Virus record (IMG/VR): IMGVR_UViG_3300032240_000991
Location: 1-43,132 of that record
DNA from: a virus
DNA length: 43,132 nucleotides
Strand: one strand, 5' to 3'
Shown here piece by piece: positions 1 through 8,357 of the stretch. The position numbers and the translations under genes are program-made. The notes below the pieces were generated by a model, which did not search any database, was not told the DNA's origin, and saw only the letters and a program-made list of their open reading frames with translations. Each line of letters begins with the position of its first letter. Positions within the stretch are counted from its first letter, which is position 1.

Positions 1-123
1 AGCTCGTCGAACCCGCGCCCCGGTGCCAAGTCATTCGACTTGGGAAACGCCGAGGCAAATGGCTTGTAATACAAGCACCGGCCAAAGTCCTTGGCCAGTG
101 TCCGAGCAAAGCTCACGAACAGC
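1..123. repeat. Left copy of 123-bp terminal direct repeat
   Basis: These 123 bases are identical to 43010-43132. Exact overlap of the two contig ends is the usual signature of a circular or circularly permuted genome closed by the assembler. The ATP-grasp gene reads smoothly across the join, which supports true circularity over a physical terminal repeat. Confidence 0.95.
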
Positions 124-164
124 CCGTTGTCCACTACGCATACAGTTTTATTTTTTAAGTCCAT
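1..164 (-). CDS. ATP-grasp ligase, N-terminal part (gene continues at the right end of the window)
   Basis: On the circle this gene starts at the ATG complementary to 162-164 and runs leftward through base 1 into the right end of the window, stopping at 41917, for a total of about 418 residues. The start is supported by AAAGGA 8 nt upstream. The first residues are MDLKNKTVCVVDNGLFV, and the following residues match the frame at the right end exactly. A stand-alone start near 43125 would lose these 16 residues, so the wrapped start is preferred. Function is described under the main part of the gene. Confidence 0.85.
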   Translation of the reverse strand, partial: MDLKNKTVCVVDNGLFVSFARTLAKDFGRCLYYKPFASAFPKSNDLAPGRGFDE

Positions 165-184
165 TATCCACATCCTTTCGTTGT

Positions 185-259
185 TCAGTCTTCGTCACCT
201 TGCTCGTCGGGCAGTCCGCTGTCCTCGTCAAGTTCTTCATCGCCATAACCTTCTGGCAT
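185..259 (-). CDS. Candidate 24-residue acidic peptide
   Basis: A tiny frame of 24 residues, of which about half are Asp or Glu (MPEGYGDEELDEDSG, then LPDEQGDED). A textbook ribosome site, AGGAGGT, lies 9 nt before the ATG and is the best in this part of the genome. It sits between the giant virion gene and the ATP-grasp gene, 20 nt before the latter. Its frame is also the frame of the giant gene after that gene's TAA, with 22 sense codons and no stop between, so it could instead be the end of a readthrough extension. A competing 54-residue frame (148-312, AAGGA before ATG) overlaps it; that product is basic and unlike any protein I know, so I rank it lower. Confidence 0.45.
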   Translation of the reverse strand: MPEGYGDEELDEDSGLPDEQGDED

Positions 260-325
260 ATCCACCGCACCTCCTCTCGTTGAATCCACTTGGGCACTTG
301 CATTCCACGCATTGTTAATCCTTGG

Positions 326-3300
326 TTAGAATTTACCGAAGCCGCCAAAGCCACGGGGCTTCTTGGGTTGTTTACCGTAGATAGCGAAGTAGTTCTCCGA
401 TACCCGCGCTTGTTCCTCCATCATCTTGGCATACAACTCTTTCTGATGTGGCGTCAACTGCTTGACAAACGCCGCCTCATCCTCGTTGCTATTGCCTGAG
501 CCATGTGACTTAGCATACCGCTTGAAATACATCTCAATGTCTTTCTTCGCCTCGGCAACGGGGTCAGCCGCTGTGCTGTTCGCCTTCGCCTTCATTTCCA
601 GCAACTGCTTATACGCCGACCCAATCGCGTCCTTATCGCCGGTTGGCAGCACCGCCAGCAACTGCTTATACTCGCTAGGCGCGTAATCCGCTTCCTTCGC
701 CTTACCAATCTTGTAGAGGAACTGCCGACGCAGGTTAGACACAATCGCTTTGGGAGACGCGGCTTCCTTCACACCTACCAACGAGCCGAGCTTCTCTAGC
801 GTGCGCTTAGTCGTGCTTGTGCCCTTCGCACCTTCCGCGCCATACCCGGTGACCGGACCGACCAACGGATTCGCCGCACCTAACGCGGCACCCAAATACG
901 GCGGTCCCTTCTCACCCGGCGCACGCTGCTCATAACCCAATGCGCTTTTGCCGGTAAGCAATGTCGACGCCATGTTCACAGGCGGCCCAGCAAACGGCCC
1001 AGCCATTGTCCGTAACGCCTCAACACCACCCTCCCTCAGCGTCTGGCCAATAGCCGCTGGTTGTTCACCCCGCAAGCGAGGCATAACCTGCTGCTCCATC
1101 ACGGCACCCGCGCCAGTCGCACGCCCCGCACGGTTGAGCAGTGTCAGCTTCGTCATGTCCAGCACACGGGCACGTCCGTCATCAGCCTTGCCCAGATACA
1201 TCTGCCACGGCTCTACCTGCCCGTTGGCTGTTGGACTCCCCGTCGTGGCTGTGTTCACCGCCGTCGGCAGCACCAACGCGGCAGTCGCTAATCCCACCGC
1301 CATTGATAGTCGGAGCCGTAACGCCTCAGATGCCGATGCCCCTTTAACACCCGGCGCCATCAGCATGTTCCCCACGGCCAGCCGATTGAAGTTCCGGCCT
1401 GCCACGTTAAACGCCCCAATGCCAGTCTCCTGCATACCCTGCTGGAACCATGTCATGAAGCGTTTGTTATATTCACCAGCACGGCCACTCACATAACGAC
1501 GACGCTCAGCTGGTGTGTCCTTCACCGTGCCTTTCGCCACTAAGTCATCATACTCGCGATTCAGGATAAGCCGTGTGGCGGTGTCCGTAATCCGTAGTTG
1601 ATTAGCCGACCAACCGTCTTGACGGCCACGGAAGCTAACACCCTTCTCCGCCATCTTCGCCAGTTCCTCCACCACCGCTGGCGACTCGGCAACAACCTGC
1701 GCCCGTGTCTTGGCAAACTCCGAAGCCGACGTAACCGCACGCGACACTGCATCCGACTTCGCAAGCCCTTTCGGGCTGGTCAACACGGCTACATAATCAT
1801 TCATGCTATGCACGGCGAAGTCAATACCCGCTGCCACCTGCGTGTTGATGACAAACTGATTAACCTTGTTCAGCACCGGATGATTGCGTTCAAGCCAGTC
1901 GCCCCACCGCGTGTCAAGCTGAAACGCCTGATTGAACTCGCTGACCAGCTTTGGGTCAACGGCCAAACGACGACTCTGCTCGACGGTAACCATCTTGCCG
2001 GTTGCGTCTTTAATCATCAGCGTGCGACGACTGACCGGATTCTTCAGCACGGTCATGCCCGCCGGAGCGTCCTCACCCGGCTTGAGCAGCTTACCCATGC
2101 CAGCGTCTTCCAACGCCTTGTAAACCTCCAGCTTCTTGTTTTCAGCCCAGTTCCGAGTCATCATCCGAAACGCCATGTTCGCGGCATTCAGGTCATACTC
2201 GTCGCCAGAGAACTTACGTTCCTTGCTGAACGCCGAGCCTTTGCGTAGCGTCGCCATCGGGCCGGTAGTCAACCCCGAATACTCAGGGTCTTCCACGACA
2301 TTGCCGGTGGCATCACGCAGCACCGCCTTCAAGTTCGCGAACGCGCCAGTGGCCTGCCCCACGTCCGCAAGCTCGCCGCCCAACGCTTTATGCATCTTCT
2401 CCGCCGGTGCTTGGATTTCAGTCTTCCAACGAGCAAGCGCGGCCTGCATCTCGGGGTTAGCCATCGCTGCCTGCAACTGCGCAGCCGACGAGAACGGGCT
2501 GTTGCGGAGCGCCAACACGGGTGTGCCAGTGCCTCCGCTTGCTAACCGCATGTCCTCATACACGATGCCGCCAAACTGTTTCAAGAACTGCTCGTCCTTG
2601 ACCTTATCCCCGAACACCTTGTTGATGTTCGCATGTGCACGCAGCTCCGAGGCCGTCCGACTATTCGCAAACTCCGCCAGCTTGTTCGCCACGACCGGCG
2701 AGCGGGCTTCCGTCTGCGGGTAGCTATACCGCTGGAAGCCTAGTATGCCCGCCTTCACGGACGGCTGGTCAAACAACGCCGTCACCATGTCCTTGCCTTT
2801 ACGCAAAGCATCCATAATGTCAGGCGCGATGTTGATAATAAACCCCGCCTCGCCTTTGTTACCGCGCGGCTCGGTCAGGTCAACCGGCCCGACGAACTTA
2901 TCCTTGCCGAAGAAGCTGAAGTCGCGTGCCGGCTCTAGCGCGGACGGGATGTCATACATGCGCCCGGTGACAGAGGTCTTGGGCGTGCCGTCGGGATTGC
3001 GGAAGATGAGGTTTTTGCGGGGCACGGTCATTGCCTCATAAGTTCCATAGGGTTCAAACGCATTCTTATGTTTACCTAACTCCACCCTCTCACCCTTACT
3101 CCCTGTGAGTTCTTCTGCAATCTTTGGAAGGATGGTGTCGTAGTTGAGACGCATGCCTTGTTCTTGGGGAATAACTCCATATTGTTCCACAGCCCAAGCG
3201 TTGTCAAAGCCAACGACTTTACCACCACCATGCGACGCAGCCCAAGCCTCTGCCTGTGCTTTTGTAGTAAATTCAGGAGATGTAGTTATACCATGATTAA

Positions 3301-5839
3301 CGTCATGCCCCTCCGTCATCATCGCTGTCTCTGCGTCCGACACGACAATCTTCTTGGCACCCTCGGCACGCGCGTGCTCCACGGCGGCTTTCAGGGCGAG
3401 GCGGTTGTATTGGGTGAGGAGGGGATCGTTACCTTTATCTATTTCAGCTTGTTGTTTTTCATTACTCCAACCTTCCGGTGGAGTAACATTTAACTTTTCC
3501 TTCATTGCACGTTGCCGCTGCGCCCAATCGCTCTGCACTTCAATCACGTGGAACACCTTCTCGCCATTCACCGTCTCCATATACCCACGCACGAAGCCGA
3601 GGGTGTTCGGAGGGAAGTGGTGGGAAGAGGGGAATTGGTGCACAGATTCCTTGCCATAGCCCACACCTTTCACCGGCTTCACCACCGCAATTTCCACGTA
3701 ACCCGGCATGTCCTTCTCGGCTTTGGGTGCGACGAAGGACCAGTGGGCGGACTCGCCACCTTTTCCCTCACCGAGTTTACTGGTTAATTCTTTATAACGC
3801 TCTAGTTTTGCTCGTTCAGTTGGGGTCCAAGGAATAGACAAATTCGTATTTGGCTCTATGCCCTCGCCACGAATATATTTAGCGTAAGCTAACCGAGTAT
3901 GTGTTGGCCATTGACCAGACTTTGTATCCCACCAGTGGTTCAGTTTGTTATACTCACGTTGCTCAGGCGTCTGCGCACCCTCCCCAAACTTCCTTACCTC
4001 CACCTTCGGCCCGTTCGCCTCGACCCAAGACCGCAGTTCATCCGCGCTACGACGCTCGGATAAAAAGCCACTCAACCCCGCTTGCTGGAGCCACTTGAAC
4101 GCTTCACTACTATCCCCTAACACGTTCTTCAACCTGTTCATCATCTGCCCCGCGTCAATCTTCGTGCCGCCTTGAAACCCTAGCTTCTGCCAGACCGTCG
4201 GGGGAATCATGACAAAACCACTCTCCCCTGTCGTGCGGTGCGTGCGCGGGTCTACCGTCCGACCCTGCGAATCCACCATCTTACCAGGATGCACGCTGCT
4301 CGACAACGGATAGGTGGGAGGCTGCCCTGCGGTTGGGTTCAATTGTTGAACCGCACCTGGCAGGTCTTGACTATGCAACTTGCCCGCTTCTTTCTGCGTC
4401 GGCAAGCCAGTGCGCTCAGCCGCTTCCGTGCGACCCATCCACTTACCCGCGGCGTCCACAAACCCCCGCTCGACTTGGCTGTCACGCAGCCCGTGCTTAG
4501 CGAGCAACTGGTCATGCGTGACGCCCTGCTCGCCAACAAACATCCCACCGCCCTTTGTGCGCAACGCAGGGCGGGTCGTCAACGCCTCAGGCGTCAGCAC
4601 TCTTTGAGTGCCTTGGACATTACCGCCTCGTGCGCCTCCACTTCCTTGTCCGACAGGTGGGGATACTTTTCCTTGAGCTTTTGTTTCCGTGCCGACCGTT
4701 TTGCCTTGACCGACTTTAACGGCTGCTGGCTTGTTTCCTGATTGCTGTGTAACTTGAAGTGTTGCATCTGTTTTACCTTTCTTTGCTTCCGCCACCTGCG
4801 CGTCGATGGCTTGCTGGCGGAGTTGTTTTGCTTGTTCCATTACACCGGCAATATCGCCAGTATCGACGTAACGTTTCACCAAGGCTTGCCGGTCTTGCGG
4901 CTTTAGCCACGGCAGAAAACTATGACGCAGGTCTGCGGCCTCAGCGTCCATGAGGGTGCGGGTCACCGCAGCGGGCTTTGCCGTAGCAGGCATCTCCGTT
5001 TTGAACGGAGCCTCCATCGGCGCGGTCACTGGCCGCAATGCCTCCACATCCGGCACGAGTTTCGGCGCGATGTGTGACTGCCAACCAGCACTAACATTCG
5101 GCATGACCTTGCCACCGGCGAACGGGGAAGGTGTAAGCGGCGACGGCACAAAAGGAGCTATCGCGGCGGGTGGCTGGCCAAATCCACGGTCACGCAAGTC
5201 CGCATTGATAGACTCGAGAGTCGGCCGCAAGTCCGCTGGCGTAATACCCGACGGCGTTGGGCGAGGCGCACCTTCCAACAACGGCAAAGTCATCAACGCG
5301 TTCATTGTGCCTTCCGCCGCCACTGGTGCCATTTCTTTCGCTGGCGCACCTTCGAGATATTGCCGCGTTAACGTGTTCGCATTCCCCACACCACCCTGAA
5401 TAGCCTGCGACACCATCGGAGCCAGCGTCGCTGCACGGATGAAATCACCCATCAACGGGGCGGTCTTACCCACCGTGCTAGCGGCTTTCAACGCCAAGCC
5501 AAACGGCAATGCCATGCTAATCGTCTGCGGGTTGCTCACCGTCTCCAGCAACGCCTTGCCGTACAAACCCGGTGCGGACTCAGGCTTTAAGTCCTCCACC
5601 CACTTCGGCGGACGCGAGAAAGCCTCCAACACCTGACCGCCTAATGACGGCGTGGGCAACGGAGGCATAGAACCTAACTGGGCAAGCCGCGCTTGACTAG
5701 CAGCAGCTTGTTTGGCTACGGGGTCTTTGCTGGCAACGTGCTGCGCCCACAAACCAGCGGCTTCTTCGTTGGTTGGCGCACGTTCGCCTTCCACAATCAT
5801 CCAAACGCCTTGCGGGTTCTCAATACGAAATGATGGCAT
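326..5839 (-). CDS. Giant internal virion / polyvalent-type protein (1837 aa)
   Basis: The largest gene, next to three Gln/Ala-rich internal-protein genes, the position of the large ejected protein (T7 gp16-like) in podoviruses. Residues 1-40 resemble the short N-terminal domain of phage polyvalent proteins (fRI..PqGvw..vEG..APT). Around residues 690-800 is a block typical of large polyvalent proteins, with VEIAVVKP, a HHFPPNTLGFVRG segment and IEVQSDWAQ near 765. Residues from about 1450 are helical with a hydrophobic Ala/Leu stretch, as expected for a membrane-penetrating ejection protein. I cannot see a convincing lytic transglycosylase motif. The product ends GFGGFGKF. One copy of the 25-bp dyad is embedded at 4332-4356, encoding QQLNPT in a Gly/Pro/Gln-rich linker. 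Confidence 0.75.
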   Translation of the reverse strand: MPSFRIENPQGVWMIVEGERAPTNEEAAGLWAQHVASKDPVAKQAAASQARLAQLGSMPPLPTPSLGGQVLEAFSRPPKWVEDLKPESAPGLYGKALLETVSNPQTISMALPFGLALKAASTVGKTAPLMGDFIRAATLAPMVSQAIQGGVGNANTLTRQYLEGAPAKEMAPVAAEGTMNALMTLPLLEGAPRPTPSGITPADLRPTLESINADLRDRGFGQPPAAIAPFVPSPLTPSPFAGGKVMPNVSAGWQSHIAPKLVPDVEALRPVTAPMEAPFKTEMPATAKPAAVTRTLMDAEAADLRHSFLPWLKPQDRQALVKRYVDTGDIAGVMEQAKQLRQQAIDAQVAEAKKGKTDATLQVTQQSGNKPAAVKVGQGKTVGTETKAQGKVSPPVGQGSGGARGGNVQGTQRVLTPEALTTRPALRTKGGGMFVGEQGVTHDQLLAKHGLRDSQVERGFVDAAGKWMGRTEAAERTGLPTQKEAGKLHSQDLPGAVQQLNPTAGQPPTYPLSSSVHPGKMVDSQGRTVDPRTHRTTGESGFVMIPPTVWQKLGFQGGTKIDAGQMMNRLKNVLGDSSEAFKWLQQAGLSGFLSERRSADELRSWVEANGPKVEVRKFGEGAQTPEQREYNKLNHWWDTKSGQWPTHTRLAYAKYIRGEGIEPNTNLSIPWTPTERAKLERYKELTSKLGEGKGGESAHWSFVAPKAEKDMPGYVEIAVVKPVKGVGYGKESVHQFPSSHHFPPNTLGFVRGYMETVNGEKVFHVIEVQSDWAQRQRAMKEKLNVTPPEGWSNEKQQAEIDKGNDPLLTQYNRLALKAAVEHARAEGAKKIVVSDAETAMMTEGHDVNHGITTSPEFTTKAQAEAWAASHGGGKVVGFDNAWAVEQYGVIPQEQGMRLNYDTILPKIAEELTGSKGERVELGKHKNAFEPYGTYEAMTVPRKNLIFRNPDGTPKTSVTGRMYDIPSALEPARDFSFFGKDKFVGPVDLTEPRGNKGEAGFIINIAPDIMDALRKGKDMVTALFDQPSVKAGILGFQRYSYPQTEARSPVVANKLAEFANSRTASELRAHANINKVFGDKVKDEQFLKQFGGIVYEDMRLASGGTGTPVLALRNSPFSSAAQLQAAMANPEMQAALARWKTEIQAPAEKMHKALGGELADVGQATGAFANLKAVLRDATGNVVEDPEYSGLTTGPMATLRKGSAFSKERKFSGDEYDLNAANMAFRMMTRNWAENKKLEVYKALEDAGMGKLLKPGEDAPAGMTVLKNPVSRRTLMIKDATGKMVTVEQSRRLAVDPKLVSEFNQAFQLDTRWGDWLERNHPVLNKVNQFVINTQVAAGIDFAVHSMNDYVAVLTSPKGLAKSDAVSRAVTSASEFAKTRAQVVAESPAVVEELAKMAEKGVSFRGRQDGWSANQLRITDTATRLILNREYDDLVAKGTVKDTPAERRRYVSGRAGEYNKRFMTWFQQGMQETGIGAFNVAGRNFNRLAVGNMLMAPGVKGASASEALRLRLSMAVGLATAALVLPTAVNTATTGSPTANGQVEPWQMYLGKADDGRARVLDMTKLTLLNRAGRATGAGAVMEQQVMPRLRGEQPAAIGQTLREGGVEALRTMAGPFAGPPVNMASTLLTGKSALGYEQRAPGEKGPPYLGAALGAANPLVGPVTGYGAEGAKGTSTTKRTLEKLGSLVGVKEAASPKAIVSNLRRQFLYKIGKAKEADYAPSEYKQLLAVLPTGDKDAIGSAYKQLLEMKAKANSTAADPVAEAKKDIEMYFKRYAKSHGSGNSNEDEAAFVKQLTPHQKELYAKMMEEQARVSENYFAIYGKQPKKPRGFGGFGKF
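4332..4356 (+). repeat. 25-bp dyad, copy 1 (in coding sequence)
   Basis: Perfect arms GGTTCAA/TTGAACC around spacer TTG, with outer flanks GTTG and GCAC. It lies in a linker-like region of the giant virion gene. Confidence 0.8.
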
Positions 5840-5840
5840 A

Positions 5841-6626
5841 TTATTGTCCTACTTGGGTTATCTTAAACGGGGCGTTTGTAGCCCCTAACACGGGAGCAGC
5901 TATTGCATTCGTCATGACGGCCGGAGCCGCCTGCGGGAGTCCGAGTTGCGCGGGTTGCACCGCGGCTGAGGGCGGCGCACCGAAGTTCATTGGATACGGC
6001 GATTGAGCCTGATAAACTTTATTGGACAACATGCCTAAAAACTTTGGGTCAACTCGCGTAATATCCGGGTGGTTAGGGTCTTGGCTACCAACCGTGCTTA
6101 ACGCCGTGCCATACGCCTTAATAGCGTTTTCCCGTTCAGAGGCCGACTGCGGCACAATACGCCCACCCAAACTAGGCGCACCAGCATCTTCTTCCGCGTA
6201 ACGTTTCTTCCACCCTTGAGGTGTTTGTTCCATCCAATAAGTTTTACCGGTTTCTTTATCGGTAATAAAATCCGGCTTTGCGTGGTCCGCCATTTGCTTT
6301 TTCAAGTCCAGAATCTGACTCATTAAATCAGCCTTTGCCTGTGCCGCTTCAAGAATGCCTTGTTGACGTAGCATTTGCAATTCATGCAAACTTTTTTCAG
6401 CTTCTAAACGCGACTGCCCCAACCCCATCTCGTCAGCGTGAAACTGCTGCGCTTGCTGTAACTGCGCAAGCTGATGTTGTTGTTGCGCCGCCGCTTGTGC
6501 CTGCTGCATCGCAAGCTGCGCACGTTGCTGCGGCATCTGTATCATGGCCTCGCCGAGTGTCCGGCCTAAGCCTTCGCCGTAATTACCGGCGTCTGTCCAA
6601 GGGGAATAACCTACAAAGTTTGGCAT
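5841..6626 (-). CDS. Internal virion protein, coiled-coil rich (261 aa)
   Basis: Residues 30-115 are a long Gln/Ala/Leu-rich helix, probably a coiled coil (QQRAQLAMQQAQAAAQQQ and following). The C-terminal third is Pro/Ala-rich. It lies one base from the giant virion gene and follows two other Gln-rich genes, the usual cluster of ejected internal or core proteins in podoviruses. No catalytic motif is visible. The ATG is preceded by ATTATAACAT rather than a purine-rich ribosome site. Role inferred from position and composition only. Confidence 0.6.
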   Translation of the reverse strand: MPNFVGYSPWTDAGNYGEGLGRTLGEAMIQMPQQRAQLAMQQAQAAAQQQHQLAQLQQAQQFHADEMGLGQSRLEAEKSLHELQMLRQQGILEAAQAKADLMSQILDLKKQMADHAKPDFITDKETGKTYWMEQTPQGWKKRYAEEDAGAPSLGGRIVPQSASERENAIKAYGTALSTVGSQDPNHPDITRVDPKFLGMLSNKVYQAQSPYPMNFGAPPSAAVQPAQLGLPQAAPAVMTNAIAAPVLGATNAPFKITQVGQ

Positions 6627-6629
6627 ATG

Positions 6630-7358
6630 TTATAATCCGAAGTTAAGGGTTGGAAGGTTGTAACTCGGCGCTGGGTAACTAATCATATCACCCCAACCAG
6701 GCAACGCCGACACACCTGATTGAATAGGATTGTAAGCCGAGGCTAACGACAACTGCGGGTTAAACGCGTCAAACGACGCTAAGTTTGCTTGTCCGGCGGT
6801 CGGGGCGGAAGTCAATCCGCTTAACCCAATAAGCGAGCCACCGACATTAAGCAGCTTTCCAATGTTCGCCAGCATGTCTTGTGAATGCGCGGCTGACTGC
6901 AACTCCAACGGCAGCACGGCATTACTCGCTTGTGCTTGGTTGTTCAGCAAACCGAGCTGACTGCCCGCTTGCAAGTCCTTCAACCCCTGCTGCAAACCGA
7001 TATTCCCATAGCCACGCCAGTCCGCATTCTGCTGACTAGCCATGCGAGCACGGGCATCGTTGTTAGCCGCATCGCCCAACGCGGGAGCGGCGAGGGATAG
7101 TGGCGCGGCCTGTGCTTGCTGCACGGCATTCTGATACTGCTGTGCCCCCTGCTGCTGTTGACTAGCCACGGCATCCGGCGTTGACTGTGCCAGCGAGTGT
7201 TGGAACACGCCACGCTCCTTATCCCGATACTGCTTCTGCCGGTCAATCTCGGCTTGTGTAGCATTGTTCATGGCGGACTTCTCTTGCTCCGCCGCATACA
7301 TCTGCATGCCCGTGCCGCCGCCCAATAAGAGCGAACTTGCTATTGTTCCACATCCCAT
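6630..7358 (-). CDS. Internal virion protein, gp14-like (242 aa)
   Basis: It begins MGCGTIASSLLLGGGTGMQM, a glycine-rich hydrophobic N-terminus, followed by a charged helix with DRQKQYRDKER and a Gln-rich body. Small membrane-active N-termini of this kind occur in podovirus internal proteins of the T7 gp14 type. The upstream neighbour also starts MGCG, suggesting related export or ejection features. The start is in the context GGTAACATATG, without a clear Shine-Dalgarno. Assignment is by position and style, not by a diagnostic motif. Confidence 0.55.
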   Translation of the reverse strand: MGCGTIASSLLLGGGTGMQMYAAEQEKSAMNNATQAEIDRQKQYRDKERGVFQHSLAQSTPDAVASQQQQGAQQYQNAVQQAQAAPLSLAAPALGDAANNDARARMASQQNADWRGYGNIGLQQGLKDLQAGSQLGLLNNQAQASNAVLPLELQSAAHSQDMLANIGKLLNVGGSLIGLSGLTSAPTAGQANLASFDAFNPQLSLASAYNPIQSGVSALPGWGDMISYPAPSYNLPTLNFGL

Positions 7359-7361
7359 ATG

Positions 7362-8000
7362 TTACCTATATGAAGCGGTTTGCGGCATTGCACCGGCATA
7401 GCCAGTACCCAATGCGTTATACAAACCTGGGTTATTTGTTTGATTCAAGTAATTCTGCGCTAACGTGTTATACATATTAGCGTTCTGTCCAGCCAGATAC
7501 AACTGGCCAAACTGATTAAACATGTTCCCAATCGGCGCAAACGTCGATGGGGCTGCCGTGGCTGACGCTTGGTTAAGCGACTGCTGGATAAGCGCGGTCG
7601 GATTCGTCGTAGACTGCGCTTGCGAATACAACTGCGCCTGCTCGTCCGCAATGGACTTCTTCATGGCATTCTGCTGGCTAACCGCTTCGTTGCCCACCTG
7701 CTGCTGTGCTTGGCTCATTGCGCCTTGTAACGCATTGCCAGCTGTCTGTGCAACGCTGCTGTTCTGCAGTCCTTGCCCAGCCAGCTTATACCCAAGCTGA
7801 TTGGCGTTCTGTTGATACTGCTGCTGAACTTGCGGCAATGCGTAGTTCTGATACGCCTGCCCGATACCGGAGTAAAACGCGGGATTAAAACCGCTGAAGG
7901 ATTTATCAATACCCGCCACGGCTTGATTCGTCCACTTCTCTTGCTGCTGCTGTTGTTGCCGAGCGTAGCTGCTCGGGTCGCTAGAACCTCCACATCCCAT
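7362..8000 (-). CDS. Internal virion protein, Gln-rich (212 aa)
   Basis: It starts MGCGGSSDPSSYARQ and continues with runs of Gln, Ala and Asn throughout (QQQQQ near residue 16, QQQVGNEAVSQQNAM near the centre). No enzyme motif. It has a proper ribosome site, GAGGTGATTT, before the ATG, unlike its downstream neighbours. It shares the MGCG start with the next gene, and both probably belong to the internal or ejection protein set. Confidence 0.55.
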   Translation of the reverse strand: MGCGGSSDPSSYARQQQQQQEKWTNQAVAGIDKSFSGFNPAFYSGIGQAYQNYALPQVQQQYQQNANQLGYKLAGQGLQNSSVAQTAGNALQGAMSQAQQQVGNEAVSQQNAMKKSIADEQAQLYSQAQSTTNPTALIQQSLNQASATAAPSTFAPIGNMFNQFGQLYLAGQNANMYNTLAQNYLNQTNNPGLYNALGTGYAGAMPQTASYR

Positions 8001-8003
8001 AAA

Positions 8004-8357
8004 TCACCTCGCTTTGATAAAAAGTTTAACTGGTTTGGTGTATTCAACGTAACCCGCCTTCGGCAAGAAACGCATATAGGGCGACTCCGGGTCGCACGGA
8101 ATACAGATGAACGGCTGGGCGGCCAACGCGCCCTCGATGAACTTAATCTCCTGCACGCTGTCCAGCGAACCCATCCGCTTTGAGTCCTGCCAGCTTAGCA
8201 CCATCGGCACGGCCATTGAAAGATACCCTACAATCCGGCCTTCTTTCTCCAACACAAACTGCGGGAAGTAAACTCCGTGGTTATCCTCCGCCGCGTTTCG
8301 CAGCAACTCCGGCCCGTCCTCCGGCTTATACGGCCTAATGTTAATCAACGCATCCAT
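8004..8357 (-). CDS. GNAT-like acetyltransferase fold protein (117 aa)
   Basis: Sequence order resembles a short GNAT domain: an N-terminal strand and helix (INIRPYKPEDGPELLRNA), a strand pair ending EKEGRIVGYLSMAVP, and a C-terminal segment FLPKAGYVEYTKPVKLFIK like the final beta-alpha-beta of acetyltransferases (..f..k.GF....). The acetyl-CoA-binding R/Q-x-x-G-x-G/A loop is not seen, so it may be non-catalytic. Proteins of this type are common in the tail/internal gene region of podoviruses, sometimes as virion components. It overlaps the upstream nozzle gene at ATAATGG. Confidence 0.5.
   Translation of the reverse strand: MDALINIRPYKPEDGPELLRNAAEDNHGVYFPQFVLEKEGRIVGYLSMAVPMVLSWQDSKRMGSLDSVQEIKFIEGALAAQPFICIPCDPESPYMRFLPKAGYVEYTKPVKLFIKAR

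Noticed and set aside
1-123. Terminal repeat as a physical packaging repeat
   Set aside because: A gene reads through the join without interruption and 123 bp is in the range of assembler overlap, so circular closure is simpler; read-depth data would be needed to claim physical ends.
948-1496. Long plus-strand frame opposite the giant virion gene (182 codons), and similar ones elsewhere
   Set aside because: It is the reverse frame of a strongly coding GC-rich gene, has no ribosome site or family resemblance, and matches the composition of a shadow frame.
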